This document shows, in pieces, positions 15,081 through 22,398 of a DNA stretch of 59,958 nucleotides. The notes below the pieces were generated by a model that was given only the letters and a program-made list of their open reading frames with translations, was not told the DNA's origin and searched no databases. Every line of letters starts with the position of its first letter. The first letter of the stretch is position 1. Where the stretch lies: the NCBI GenBank assembly GCA_020161755.1, contig JAIUOS010000026.1:1-59958 (forward strand), in the 5' to 3' direction. The translations under genes and the position numbers were made by a program. The stretch comes from Actinomycetota bacterium (GTDB lineage: Bacteria; Actinomycetota; Actinomycetes; Propionibacteriales; Propionibacteriaceae).

Positions 15081-15154
15081 GCGCCGCCGGAACGAGGACA
15101 CCGAACACTCCACCGCCGATCCCTGAGATCCCAGCGCAGGTGCAGCATGGGTAG
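15077..15154 (+). CDS. Possible 25-residue coupling peptide
   Basis: A 25-codon proline-rich frame runs from GTG 15077, overlapping the ASCH stop (GTGA), to TAG 15152-15154, which overlaps the start of the adenine methyltransferase. It exactly bridges the two genes. It may be a translational-coupling leader rather than a functional protein. Confidence 0.3.
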   Translation: MSAAGTRTPNTPPPIPEIPAQVQHG

Positions 15155-15656
15155 CACCGGCCCCCACTCCCCTGCCTTGTCGGCCCGCTCGGAGGTCTGG
15201 CTGACTCCCCCGGAGATCACCGCGGCGCTCGGCCCGTTCGATCTCGACCCATGCGGCTTCCCTGGCTGGCCCACCGCCAGCACCCTCGTATGCCTACCCA
15301 ACGACGGCCTCGCCACCCCGTGGAAAGGACGGGTCTGGCTCAACCCGCCCTACGGCCGAGAGAAGGTCTGGGCCTGGCTGGACCGACTCGTCGACCACGG
15401 CCAGGGCACGGCCCTGATCTTCGCCCGGACAGACGTCGAAGGGTTCCGCCGCACCGTGTGGAGGCACGCCTCCGGCCTGCTGTTCCTCCACGGACGGCTC
15501 AACTTCTGCAACACCAGCGGCATCCGCTCCCGCCGAAACCCGGGTGCCCCGTCGGTGCTGGTCGCCTACGGCCGCACCGACGCCCTCCAGCTGGCCTCAG
15601 CAGCCGCCAAGGGAACCCTCCGCGGAACCTACATCGACGGCCACTGGACCAGATGA
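15147..15656 (+). CDS. Phage-type DNA N6-adenine methyltransferase
   Basis: A 169-residue protein with the layout of phage Dam-like N6-adenine methyltransferases: SEVWLTPPEITAALGPFDLDPCGFP near the N-terminus, and the catalytic NPPYG motif at about 66-70 (a DPPY variant), followed by WAWLDRLVDHGQGTALIFART. The length matches the short phage class. It would methylate adenine in DNA, probably at short sites. It lies last in the modification cassette, 46 bases before csf2, and completes a C5 plus N6 pair. The start at 15147 sits within the end of the small peptide frame. Confidence 0.8.
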   Translation: MGSTGPHSPALSARSEVWLTPPEITAALGPFDLDPCGFPGWPTASTLVCLPNDGLATPWKGRVWLNPPYGREKVWAWLDRLVDHGQGTALIFARTDVEGFRRTVWRHASGLLFLHGRLNFCNTSGIRSRRNPGAPSVLVAYGRTDALQLASAAAKGTLRGTYIDGHWTR

Positions 15657-15702
15657 GCCGACCCCGAACACCGCCAACCCCACCCACTCGAGGAGCCTCC
15701 AG

Positions 15703-16533
15703 ATGAACCCCGCCACATCCATCACCTGGTCTGGGATCGTGACCGCGCTCACCTCGATCGCGCACGCCGGCGACACCCGCGGCAGCATCAGCATGCTTCG
15801 CCGAGAACGCGTCATCCAGCCCGACTCCACATCCGTCGACGTCCCGATCATCTCCGGGAACTCCCTGCGGGGCCGGCTGCGACGCATCGGCGAGGAACTG
15901 CTACGCGACGTCCTGCTCTACGAGGGCCAGCTGACCGCTTCAGCGGCACACGCCCTGCGCTCGGGCGGCTCCTTGACCAAGGTCGCCGGCGAACCGCTCT
16001 CCGGGTCCCGCCTCGCCGCCGTCCGCGCCCACCTCCCGTTGATCGGGGTCTTCGGGGCGGCGGCCGGCGGCCGAATCATCGACGGCTGCCTCGACGTCGG
16101 CAAACTGATCCCCCTCGTCACCGAAACCGACCACACCACCGGTCACCACTCCACCCTGTCGAGCTTCGAGATCGTCCAGCTGGAGCACTACACCCGGCTC
16201 AACGACGCCGACACCCACAACTTCCCCGAGACCACAACACCCGCCGGCGCACCCGAAGAGACCCAGATGCTGTATCGGCTGGAAACCTTCAAAGCGGGCA
16301 CCCGCTTCCAACTCCAGATCAACCTCAACCGGCCGACCCCCCTCGAAGAAGCGTTCTTCACCGACGTCCTGGCCGCCTTCACCGCGGACGCCCGCCTCGG
16401 CGGCCGGCTCGCGGTAGGACTGGGCCGCGCACAGGTAGACCTCCGCCGCAGCCATCCCGAGACCGGCATGGACTGGATCGGCTACCTCCGCGACCACCGC
16501 GACGAAGCCATGTCCGCCCTCGCCAACCTGTAG
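15703..16533 (+). CDS. csf2: Type IV-B CRISPR-Cas protein Csf2 (Cas7-like)
   Basis: A 276-residue RAMP-family protein. ATG 15703 follows AGGAG. VPIISGNSLRGRLRRIGEELL is the conserved Cas7/Csm3-like segment. RSGGSLTKV and LPLIGVFGAAAGGRIIDGCLDVG follow, matching type IV Csf2 in order. Csf2 forms the helical backbone that holds the guide RNA. It is 12 bases from csf3. Type IV-B loci lack a CRISPR array and a crRNA endonuclease, as here, so the RNA bound is unknown. Confidence 0.8.
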   Translation: MNPATSITWSGIVTALTSIAHAGDTRGSISMLRRERVIQPDSTSVDVPIISGNSLRGRLRRIGEELLRDVLLYEGQLTASAAHALRSGGSLTKVAGEPLSGSRLAAVRAHLPLIGVFGAAAGGRIIDGCLDVGKLIPLVTETDHTTGHHSTLSSFEIVQLEHYTRLNDADTHNFPETTTPAGAPEETQMLYRLETFKAGTRFQLQINLNRPTPLEEAFFTDVLAAFTADARLGGRLAVGLGRAQVDLRRSHPETGMDWIGYLRDHRDEAMSALANL

Positions 16534-16545
16534 GGAGACCCGACC

Positions 16546-17253
16546 GTGATCCCTCTCGTCATCACCGCACACATGGCCGGTGGCGTCGCACACTCCCTGC
16601 CCTGGGGCATCAGCCTGGACGGCATCCTGGCCGCCCAGCTGTGGCACCAGCTCAAGCCCACCCTCGATCTCCCCTTGCCCGCGCTCGATGCCGACGACCC
16701 CATCGATCTCGACCTACCTTTGGCCCGCTGCACGCCGCCGGCCGGGCCGTGGCACTGGGCAGCTACCTGCGCTTGGCCCGACCCGATACCCGAACTCCCC
16801 GACATCCACTACTGGACCGGCCGCGTTGACCACCGCCACCTCGAGCACCTCGCCGCAACCCTCCCCAAGGTCATCTCCGACCGCCAGGGCCGCTACCGCG
16901 CCCGCCGCATGCCACTCCTCACCACCCCGTGCCTGACGCTGACCTGGCACGCCGTCGGCGACCCCGAACAGATCCGGCAGATATTGGCCGACGTCCGCGC
17001 GATCGGCAAGAAGCGATCACAGGGCGAAGGCCGCGTCCTCAGCTGGGATGTGGCGACCGATGACGGGCTCGACGAGTTCGCCGCCGGGCACCTCTCCCCC
17101 ACCGGCGCCCTGGGCCGCCCCGTCCCGCCCGCCTGCCTCGAAGGCCACGACGACGTCGCAACAGGCGGGACGGGCCTGGCGGCGATCAGACCACCGTCGA
17201 TGCACCCATCCCGCATGCACGAACTCCGCCTTCCCGCGCCGGTGACCTCATGA
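16546..17253 (+). CDS. csf3: Type IV-B CRISPR-Cas protein Csf3 (Cas5-like)
   Basis: A 235-residue protein, GTG start after AGGGAG. The N-terminal HMAGGVAHSLPWGISLDGILAA is a RAMP beta-helix start. The late glycine-rich loop IGKKRSQGEGRVLSW (about 148-162) is the Cas5-type G-loop. LPLARC and WHWAATCAWP match the Csf3 pattern. Csf3 caps the 5' end of the guide RNA in the complex. The stop overlaps cysH by ATGA, so the two are translated together. Confidence 0.75.
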   Translation: MIPLVITAHMAGGVAHSLPWGISLDGILAAQLWHQLKPTLDLPLPALDADDPIDLDLPLARCTPPAGPWHWAATCAWPDPIPELPDIHYWTGRVDHRHLEHLAATLPKVISDRQGRYRARRMPLLTTPCLTLTWHAVGDPEQIRQILADVRAIGKKRSQGEGRVLSWDVATDDGLDEFAAGHLSPTGALGRPVPPACLEGHDDVATGGTGLAAIRPPSMHPSRMHELRLPAPVTS

Positions 17254-18071
17254 GCACCAACCCCGGACTGGACACCACAGCGCTACGCGCGCTGCGCACG
17301 CCGCCACACGACCTCACCCTGATCAAGGCCAGGATCGTCAACCACCTAGAAACCCACGACGGCTACCTCGCCCTATCCGGCGGAAAGGACTCCCTGGTGG
17401 TCCTGGACCTGGCCCGACAGGTCGACCCCAACGTGCCAGTCGTCTACTTCGACTCCGGCCTCGAGTACCCGGAGACCTACACCTACCTGGCCCACCTGCA
17501 GCAACTTTGGCGCCTCAACCTCGACGTCATTCCCGCCTCCACCGCCCTGCTGACCATCCTGGTCACCGACGGCAGCTGGGACCACCGCGCCGCCGAGTAC
17601 CGCACCCCAAGCATCCACCAGGCCCTCATCGCCGACCCAGCAAGCCAGGCACACGACCTGTACGGGCCCGGCGAACTGTGGGGCGTGAGAGCCGCAGAAT
17701 CCGCCGGCCGCCAAGCCGCCTACGCCACCGCACTCAAGACCCACCCGTGCACCTGCTGCCCCGACAGCACAACCCGCAAGACACGCCACGGTGGCCTCAT
17801 CACCCGCACCGACGGCACAACTGCCTACGGCCCGATCTGGAACTGGACCGACGACCAGGTCTGGGCGCACATCGCCCGCCAACAGCTCCCCTTGAACCCC
17901 GTCTACGACAAGCTCACCGCGATGGGCGCACCCCCAGGCGCCCTCCGGATCTCACACCTCATCGACGCCAACCATCTCGACCACGGCAGGATCGTCTGGC
18001 TCAAGCGCGGCTGGCCCGACCTCTACGAACGCCTCCACGAACTCCTACCCCGGATCTCCGAGCACCTCTGA
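17250..18071 (+). CDS. cysH: Type IV-B associated CysH-like PP-loop protein
   Basis: A 273-residue protein of the PAPS-reductase/ATP-pyrophosphatase family. The PP-loop SGGKDS lies at residues 43-48, VPVVYFDSGLEYPETYTYL follows, ELWGVRAAES is a conserved substrate segment, and a cysteine cluster CTCC lies near 167-170. CysH-like proteins are the accessory gene of type IV-B loci; their role is not established. Relatives include sulfate-assimilation CysH and DndC of DNA phosphorothioation, so a sulfur-based nucleic-acid modification is one possibility (inference). It is coupled to csf3 and ends the operon. Confidence 0.8.
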   Translation: MSTNPGLDTTALRALRTPPHDLTLIKARIVNHLETHDGYLALSGGKDSLVVLDLARQVDPNVPVVYFDSGLEYPETYTYLAHLQQLWRLNLDVIPASTALLTILVTDGSWDHRAAEYRTPSIHQALIADPASQAHDLYGPGELWGVRAAESAGRQAAYATALKTHPCTCCPDSTTRKTRHGGLITRTDGTTAYGPIWNWTDDQVWAHIARQQLPLNPVYDKLTAMGAPPGALRISHLIDANHLDHGRIVWLKRGWPDLYERLHELLPRISEHL

Positions 18072-18083
18072 CAGGGGGAACCT

Positions 18084-18108
18084 CACCCCGCGCGCGGCGC
18101 GTCGGGGT
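18084..18108 (+). terminator. Possible hairpin after the csf operon
   Basis: ACCCCG and CGGGGT arms flank a GC-rich loop about 15 bases after the cysH stop. The hairpin is short and lacks a T-run, so terminator activity is uncertain. Confidence 0.3.
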
Positions 18109-18142
18109 TCACGCCACGCACGCTCAGGGGCATCCTCAACCC

Positions 18143-19078
18143 ATGACGTCTACCTCCAGCGACGACGAGCAGAAATGGCTCAAAAGGTCCTGGCCATGGC
18201 TCGGCGCCATGGTGATGTCGGTCGTTGGGCTCGTCTGGCTCGTCTTCTTCTCCCCCGTGATCTGCACTAACGAGCTCGGCGGCGAGAACTCCGACTTGTC
18301 GGTGAAGGTCTGCCACGCGGTACAGCTGACCGACCCCGTCGTCATCGCCTGGGCCGTGATCGTCCTGCTCCTCCTGTGGGGAACCCTCTCCGAGGGCAGC
18401 ATCGCCGGCCTGTTCAGCTTCAAGAAGCAGGTCGACAAGGCCGTATCCGACAGTGAACAGGCGAAGCAGACCGCCGAGCGCGCGCTTCTCCACGTCAGCC
18501 AGTCCGTCAACAACACGGTGATGGTTCACGGCGTACCCAGCGGGGTTTGGCGTGGCGAGTCGCTGAAGGCTGTGGCCGGAACGGACACCTCCACCAGCCG
18601 TGAGAACCTCATCGCTGGAAAGCTGGCCGAACTCGCAATCGGCACAATTCTGGCCAGGCTCATCGACGACACTGGCCTGGACCCGGCTGTCACCGCAGCC
18701 CACATTTACACCCACGCCGACGACCAGCTGAGCCGAGCCGATGCGCCCGTGGACCCGAGGAGCCGCACGTGGCCAGTCGGCGTCGGCGCAGTCGGCGCCG
18801 CGTGGGAACAGCGCGTCTACGTGGTACAGACACAGGACGACCCCGGCTTCATAACCAGCCCGGATTACCCGATCAGCGCGGTTGCCGCCACGCCGATCCT
18901 CAACGCATCGAGACGCCCGATCGGCGTACTGAGCCTCCACTCCCGAGCTGAACCGCCGCCGGATCTGAACTCCAAGCTGGTGTTCGACGCGATGATCGCC
19001 GCTGCGGAGCTGATGGCCCGCGTGTTCGTGAACCTCGCCGGCTGGGACAAGGACTCGTCCACCGCGCAGACGTCCTGA
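18143..19078 (+). CDS. Membrane protein with coiled coil and GAF-like domain
   Basis: A 311-residue protein. Two membrane segments lie at about 17-37 (WLGAMVMSVVGLVWLVFFS) and 70-90 (VVIAWAVIVLLLLWG). A helical coiled stretch (KQVDKAVSDSEQAKQTAERALL) is next, then a C-terminal domain of about 140 residues that reads like GAF (VYVVQTQDDPGF ... YPISAVAATPILNASRRPIGVLSLHS). A membrane-bound sensor is likely. Membrane-plus-GAF or SAVED-like effectors occur in defence islands, but I see no effector motif. It lies 72 bases after cysH on the same strand and could be co-transcribed with it. Confidence 0.6.
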   Translation: MTSTSSDDEQKWLKRSWPWLGAMVMSVVGLVWLVFFSPVICTNELGGENSDLSVKVCHAVQLTDPVVIAWAVIVLLLLWGTLSEGSIAGLFSFKKQVDKAVSDSEQAKQTAERALLHVSQSVNNTVMVHGVPSGVWRGESLKAVAGTDTSTSRENLIAGKLAELAIGTILARLIDDTGLDPAVTAAHIYTHADDQLSRADAPVDPRSRTWPVGVGAVGAAWEQRVYVVQTQDDPGFITSPDYPISAVAATPILNASRRPIGVLSLHSRAEPPPDLNSKLVFDAMIAAAELMARVFVNLAGWDKDSSTAQTS

Positions 19079-19116
19079 TCGGATCAACTGGGGGCGCAGC
19101 GGTGCATACTTGAGTC

Positions 19117-19275
19117 ATGACGATGCGAGTGATCACCGAAGCCGACCGCGACGCGGCCGCTGATCGGCTCGTCAAGAGCATCAACTTCGTGAGCCTGACA
19201 GAAAGTCAGATCCGGGCCATTCAGAAGGCCACTGGGCAGAACGCCGGAGTGAAGTACTCGGCAGTAATCCCCTGA
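19117..19275 (+). CDS. Small protein, 52 residues
   Basis: A short frame from ATG 19117 to TGA 19275 encodes a charged helical protein (MTMRVITEADRDAAADRLV...). TGCATACT lies a few bases upstream, which fits an extended -10 box with a leaderless or near-leaderless transcript, common in actinobacteria. No domain is recognised. It is too short to be sure of. Confidence 0.4.
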   Translation: MTMRVITEADRDAAADRLVKSINFVSLTESQIRAIQKATGQNAGVKYSAVIP

Positions 19276-19299
19276 CGCCCACAGTCAGCAGCCAGCCAT

Positions 19300-19785
19300 T
19301 CAGCGCGGTCCCCGGTCGGGATCCAGGCATGCCCACAGGGCAACGTCGGCGGCGCGCACGTCGAGCCCTGAGTCGATGAGGACTTGGCGGTGGACGGCGA
19401 TCGCTGCAAGCAGCTGCTCCCCGCGGCTGGCGTTCTGGCCGCCGCGGCGCAGCCGGGAGGGGTCGAGTTTGCTCCATCGCTGCTGGCAATGCTCCCTGAA
19501 CGCCTTGGCCTGGCTGTCGTCCGTGTTCGTGCGCAGATGCTCCTCCACGGCCCTCAGGAGCTCGCTGAGGGCCTCCTGGGCCCGTTCCTGCAGGTCTGGC
19601 CAGTCGGCCAGGAGCCGCCACATCGTCTGCCAGGACCGGCGGGCGGCACCATCCCCACCCGCGCGCGGGAGCAGGTTGGTACGAAGCGTCTCGGCGAACG
19701 TGTCCCGGTCCAAGTCCCGAAGCCACTGCACAGTCACCATGGCCGGCAGGGTTGCAGAGCCGCTATCCCGGTCCCATACGGCCAC
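19300..19785 (-). CDS. Hypothetical helical protein
   Basis: A 161-residue protein starting GTG 19785 (alternative ATG 19740). It is rich in charged helices: QWLRDLDRDTFAETLRTNLL, ERAQEALSELLRAVEEHL. No membrane segment and no recognised motif. It is the first of four minus-strand genes that lead away from the iteron block; the 200 bases between it and the prepilin peptidase gene hold nothing I can name. Confidence 0.5.
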   Translation of the reverse strand: MAVWDRDSGSATLPAMVTVQWLRDLDRDTFAETLRTNLLPRAGGDGAARRSWQTMWRLLADWPDLQERAQEALSELLRAVEEHLRTNTDDSQAKAFREHCQQRWSKLDPSRLRRGGQNASRGEQLLAAIAVHRQVLIDSGLDVRAADVALWACLDPDRGPR

Positions 19786-19987
19786 TCAGGCGCTCCTTCC
19801 GGGATCCCCTGCCTCGTGCTGAACGACGAGCACTGGTGCCGGTTCAGCGGGCTGGGGGGCGGTGCCGCGGGGACAACCTCGTGGAAGAGGTGCCCCCGTG
19901 ACACCCAGGGTGTTCTCAGTGCTTGGCGAGCTTACCGGTCCGACCCGACGTTCAGTCACCGGCGAGGTCGGCGGGTTGCGCCGGCAT

Positions 19988-20590
19988 TCACCCGACGATG
20001 AGCACACAGGCTATCAGCCCGGCCACAGCGCCCAGGATCCACGGGGGTGCCAGAGCGAAGTGGCTGTCACCGCGCCGTCCCGACATGAGCAGGATCGCCG
20101 CCCACAGCCCAGCGCACAGCACGGCGCCCGATAGCCCCCACAGCGCCTGCTGCCACCCTTGCCAGCCCAGCATGACGCCCAGCGACACGCTGAGCTTCAC
20201 ATCGCCCCATCCCAGGGGCGTCAGCATGGCGGCGACTGCGGTCACCGCGAGACAGCCACCGGCGACCGCAGTTGCACGACCGAAGTTCGTCCAGTCCGAG
20301 GCCAGGCCGGCTGTGATGGCCGTGCCGGCCAGGGCGACGGCGGCGCTCCCCCAGCTCAGCACGTCGGGAATCCGGTGCTGCCGGTAGTCGATGAGCGCGA
20401 TTCCCGCCCACAGCGGGAACACGAGCGCGTACAGCCACACAGGCGCGATTCCGAGCAACTGGACCGCAGCGGTCGACCCGCCGAGGAGGAGCCCGCACAC
20501 GCAGGACTGCAGCCAACGCCGACGACTGGGCACCACGGCACCCAGCAGGGCGCCGAACAGCAGGCCCAGAACCCCGGCGAGAGGAATCAC
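19988..20590 (-). CDS. Prepilin peptidase (A24 family)
   Basis: A 200-residue membrane protein with about six to seven hydrophobic segments. The two catalytic aspartates of type IV prepilin peptidases are visible: D68 in LIDYRQHRIPD and D130 in GWGDVKLS. The N-terminal methylation domain of long PilD enzymes is absent, as in TadV/CpaA-type enzymes. It would cleave the short leaders of the Tad pilins encoded at 29-30.6 kb, which carry an RGS motif before a hydrophobic stretch. GTG start overlaps the upstream stop (GTGA). Confidence 0.85.
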   Translation of the reverse strand: MIPLAGVLGLLFGALLGAVVPSRRRWLQSCVCGLLLGGSTAAVQLLGIAPVWLYALVFPLWAGIALIDYRQHRIPDVLSWGSAAVALAGTAITAGLASDWTNFGRATAVAGGCLAVTAVAAMLTPLGWGDVKLSVSLGVMLGWQGWQQALWGLSGAVLCAGLWAAILLMSGRRGDSHFALAPPWILGAVAGLIACVLIVG

Positions 20591-20721
20591 TCGCCAGGCC
20601 GAGGCGGGGTGATGCGCCGCGGTTCGGGCGCGGCCCCAACAAGGAAGGAACGTGGCATCTTCAGCGGCGGCCGCTCAGCCGGCTCCTCCTTCGTGGTCTT
20701 GCGGACGTTCTCCTTCGTCAT
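20587..20721 (-). CDS. Small basic protein, 44 residues
   Basis: A 44-codon gene: ATG at 20721 overlaps the stop of the ADP-ribosyltransferase-like gene (ATGA), and its stop overlaps the GTG start of the prepilin peptidase. It has an excellent ribosome binding site (AGGAGG, six bases before ATG). The product is lysine/proline-rich (MTKENVRKTTKEEPAERPPL) without membrane segment. The exact fit between two genes and the strong site argue that it is real. Function is unknown. Confidence 0.6.
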   Translation of the reverse strand: MTKENVRKTTKEEPAERPPLKMPRSFLVGAAPEPRRITPPRPGE

Positions 20722-21635
20722 GACTGCCTCCTTGCCGGTTCGGGGGTGATGTCGAGCATCTGGATGACGATTCTGGTACCCCGCTCCCCCGTTCTGCTCT
20801 GATACGTGGCCTCGTGAGTTCCGACCACGCGCAGCTGAAGCCCGCGCGGCAGGAGGTGCGCGGTGTCGTCGGTGCCCTCCGAACCACCCAGGTAGATACC
20901 GCGCCGGGTCTGGATCTCGAGCACCGCGACACGTCCTGCGGGATCATCGACGGGGGTCACCTCGTGCAGCGAGTGAGCGGCACCGGTGTAGCGGTCGAAA
21001 GCGAACTCGTCGCCTGGCTGGTACTGCCGAGAGACCCACGCGGCCAGGTTGGACCGGTTGATCTCGGGCGGCATCCGGACGTTGGAGTACACGACATGCC
21101 CGCGATCGTTGGCCTTCTCCGCGGACTGGATGGCGCGGTCGATTCGGTGGATGACCTGGCGGTCACGATCGGTCAGTGCGTCGACATCGCCAACACTGTC
21201 GGACAACGCATCGTTGAGGTGCGCCCACTCCCCCGTCCGTTCGTCGAGTACTCGCTCCAGTGCCCGGTACTGCACGGCAGGTAGCGATCGCTGGACGGCG
21301 CGGCTCGCCTTGCGTCGGGCCTTCTGCTGGCGACCAGACAGTGGCCCCCTCAGGTCGCCGGCGGAACCCAGTTCGCGTTCCATCCGCGGGTTTGGGATCT
21401 CGGCCGGGGTCGCACGAGGGAGGATCCGCTGTGCATCCCGTTGCGCCCTGGTCATGCCCTCGGCCCGTTCGAGCCGCGCGTCAAGGTCTCGCAGCCCGGC
21501 TCGTTCGTCCTCCCGCTCGATGACCTGCTCCTGACCGAGAGGAACGGCGACCTTCTGAGCGGGCGTGGAACGTCCCCGGTCAGGATCGGCAACCCGGAAC
21601 TCACTGGCCAGGCGCTTCGGGTACCTCGTCGGCAT
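20718..21635 (-). CDS. ADP-ribosyltransferase-like protein
   Basis: A 305-residue protein, ATG 21635 after GGAGGAGG. The N-terminal half is highly charged and helical. The C-terminal half (about 185-300) looks like an ART-fold domain: HVVYSNVRMPPEI, then DEFAFDRYTGAAHSLHEV, then GIYLGG and LLPRGLQLRVVGTHEATY. The order resembles the R-S-ExE class, but the exact catalytic residues are not clear, so it could be inactive. No secretion signal is seen. It heads an operon with a 44-residue protein and prepilin peptidase and faces the iteron block. Confidence 0.5.
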   Translation of the reverse strand: MPTRYPKRLASEFRVADPDRGRSTPAQKVAVPLGQEQVIEREDERAGLRDLDARLERAEGMTRAQRDAQRILPRATPAEIPNPRMERELGSAGDLRGPLSGRQQKARRKASRAVQRSLPAVQYRALERVLDERTGEWAHLNDALSDSVGDVDALTDRDRQVIHRIDRAIQSAEKANDRGHVVYSNVRMPPEINRSNLAAWVSRQYQPGDEFAFDRYTGAAHSLHEVTPVDDPAGRVAVLEIQTRRGIYLGGSEGTDDTAHLLPRGLQLRVVGTHEATYQSRTGERGTRIVIQMLDITPEPARRQS

Positions 21636-21719
21636 ATTGACACCTCCTCCACCCCGTACAAAGCGTCCAGCAACGGCCCAGGTGTGACGCGCTGTACGCA
21701 CCGCCCCGACCTTAGCAGG

Positions 21720-22250
21720 CGATACGCACACGATACAGGCGGCGATACACGGGACGATACACACGCGAGGAACGCAAGCCGGACGAACGGGCGAAACAGC
21801 GGCAACACCCGCTACGGGAACGAGTGGGCCACAAGCAAGACACGATAGGCGGGCGAGCAACACACGATACTGAGACACGATCAAGACGCGAGGCACATAC
21901 GAGTCGTGACGCGAGCCTCACGCGGGGCTCCGGCCAGCAGCGACACGCGATACCAGCACACGCAACGCGCGACTCCGGCGGGTAGTAACACACGATAGAA
22001 AGGCGATAGGACATGCGATGTTCAAACGAGTCGCGCAGCGATAGGGGGGAGCGATGGACCACGATTGGTAGCGCAGTTGCCTTTATGTGCGACAGGGACG
22101 ATGGGGGAGCGCGACACAGGACGATAGACACACGATACGCCCAACGATAGAGATACGTTGGACGCGCGGTTGGGCTGCGATGCACCAGCGAGCGCATGGT
22201 TTAGGGTGTTGAGCGCAGATGCCGCCTCCGGACGCTATAGACACACGATG
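21720..22250 (+). repeat. CGATA repeat array, candidate centromere or origin
   Basis: This gene-free block between divergent operons holds 13 CGATA copies, all on the plus strand, at 21720, 21731, 21743, 21755, 21843, 21865, 21948, 21993, 22004, 22039, 22122, 22133 and 22145, plus CGATG/CGATT variants. The wider motif is ACACGATA(C/G). Many gaps are 11-12 bases or multiples of about 11, so sites fall on one face of the helix. Location directly upstream of parA suggests the partition site bound by the adjacent ribbon-helix-helix protein. Replication iterons are the alternative. From 21636 to 22398 no gene is supported. Confidence 0.75.
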
Positions 22251-22398
22251 GACGACCGAAGCGTCGGGCGATCCCGAGGGCGGGTTGTGCTGCACCCGGA
22301 GTCCCGGGAAGGTTTGGGCTGGTTCGAGGCGGGTCTGTCACAGATCCGTGTTCTGTCGGCGCTTTGTCTGGGACGAGTGAACCGAGAGGAGGTACCCG

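Noticed and set aside
21720-22250. CRISPR array
   Set aside because: The CGATA repeats are 5-8 bases at irregular multiples of 11 without repeat-spacer units. No array was seen anywhere in the window.
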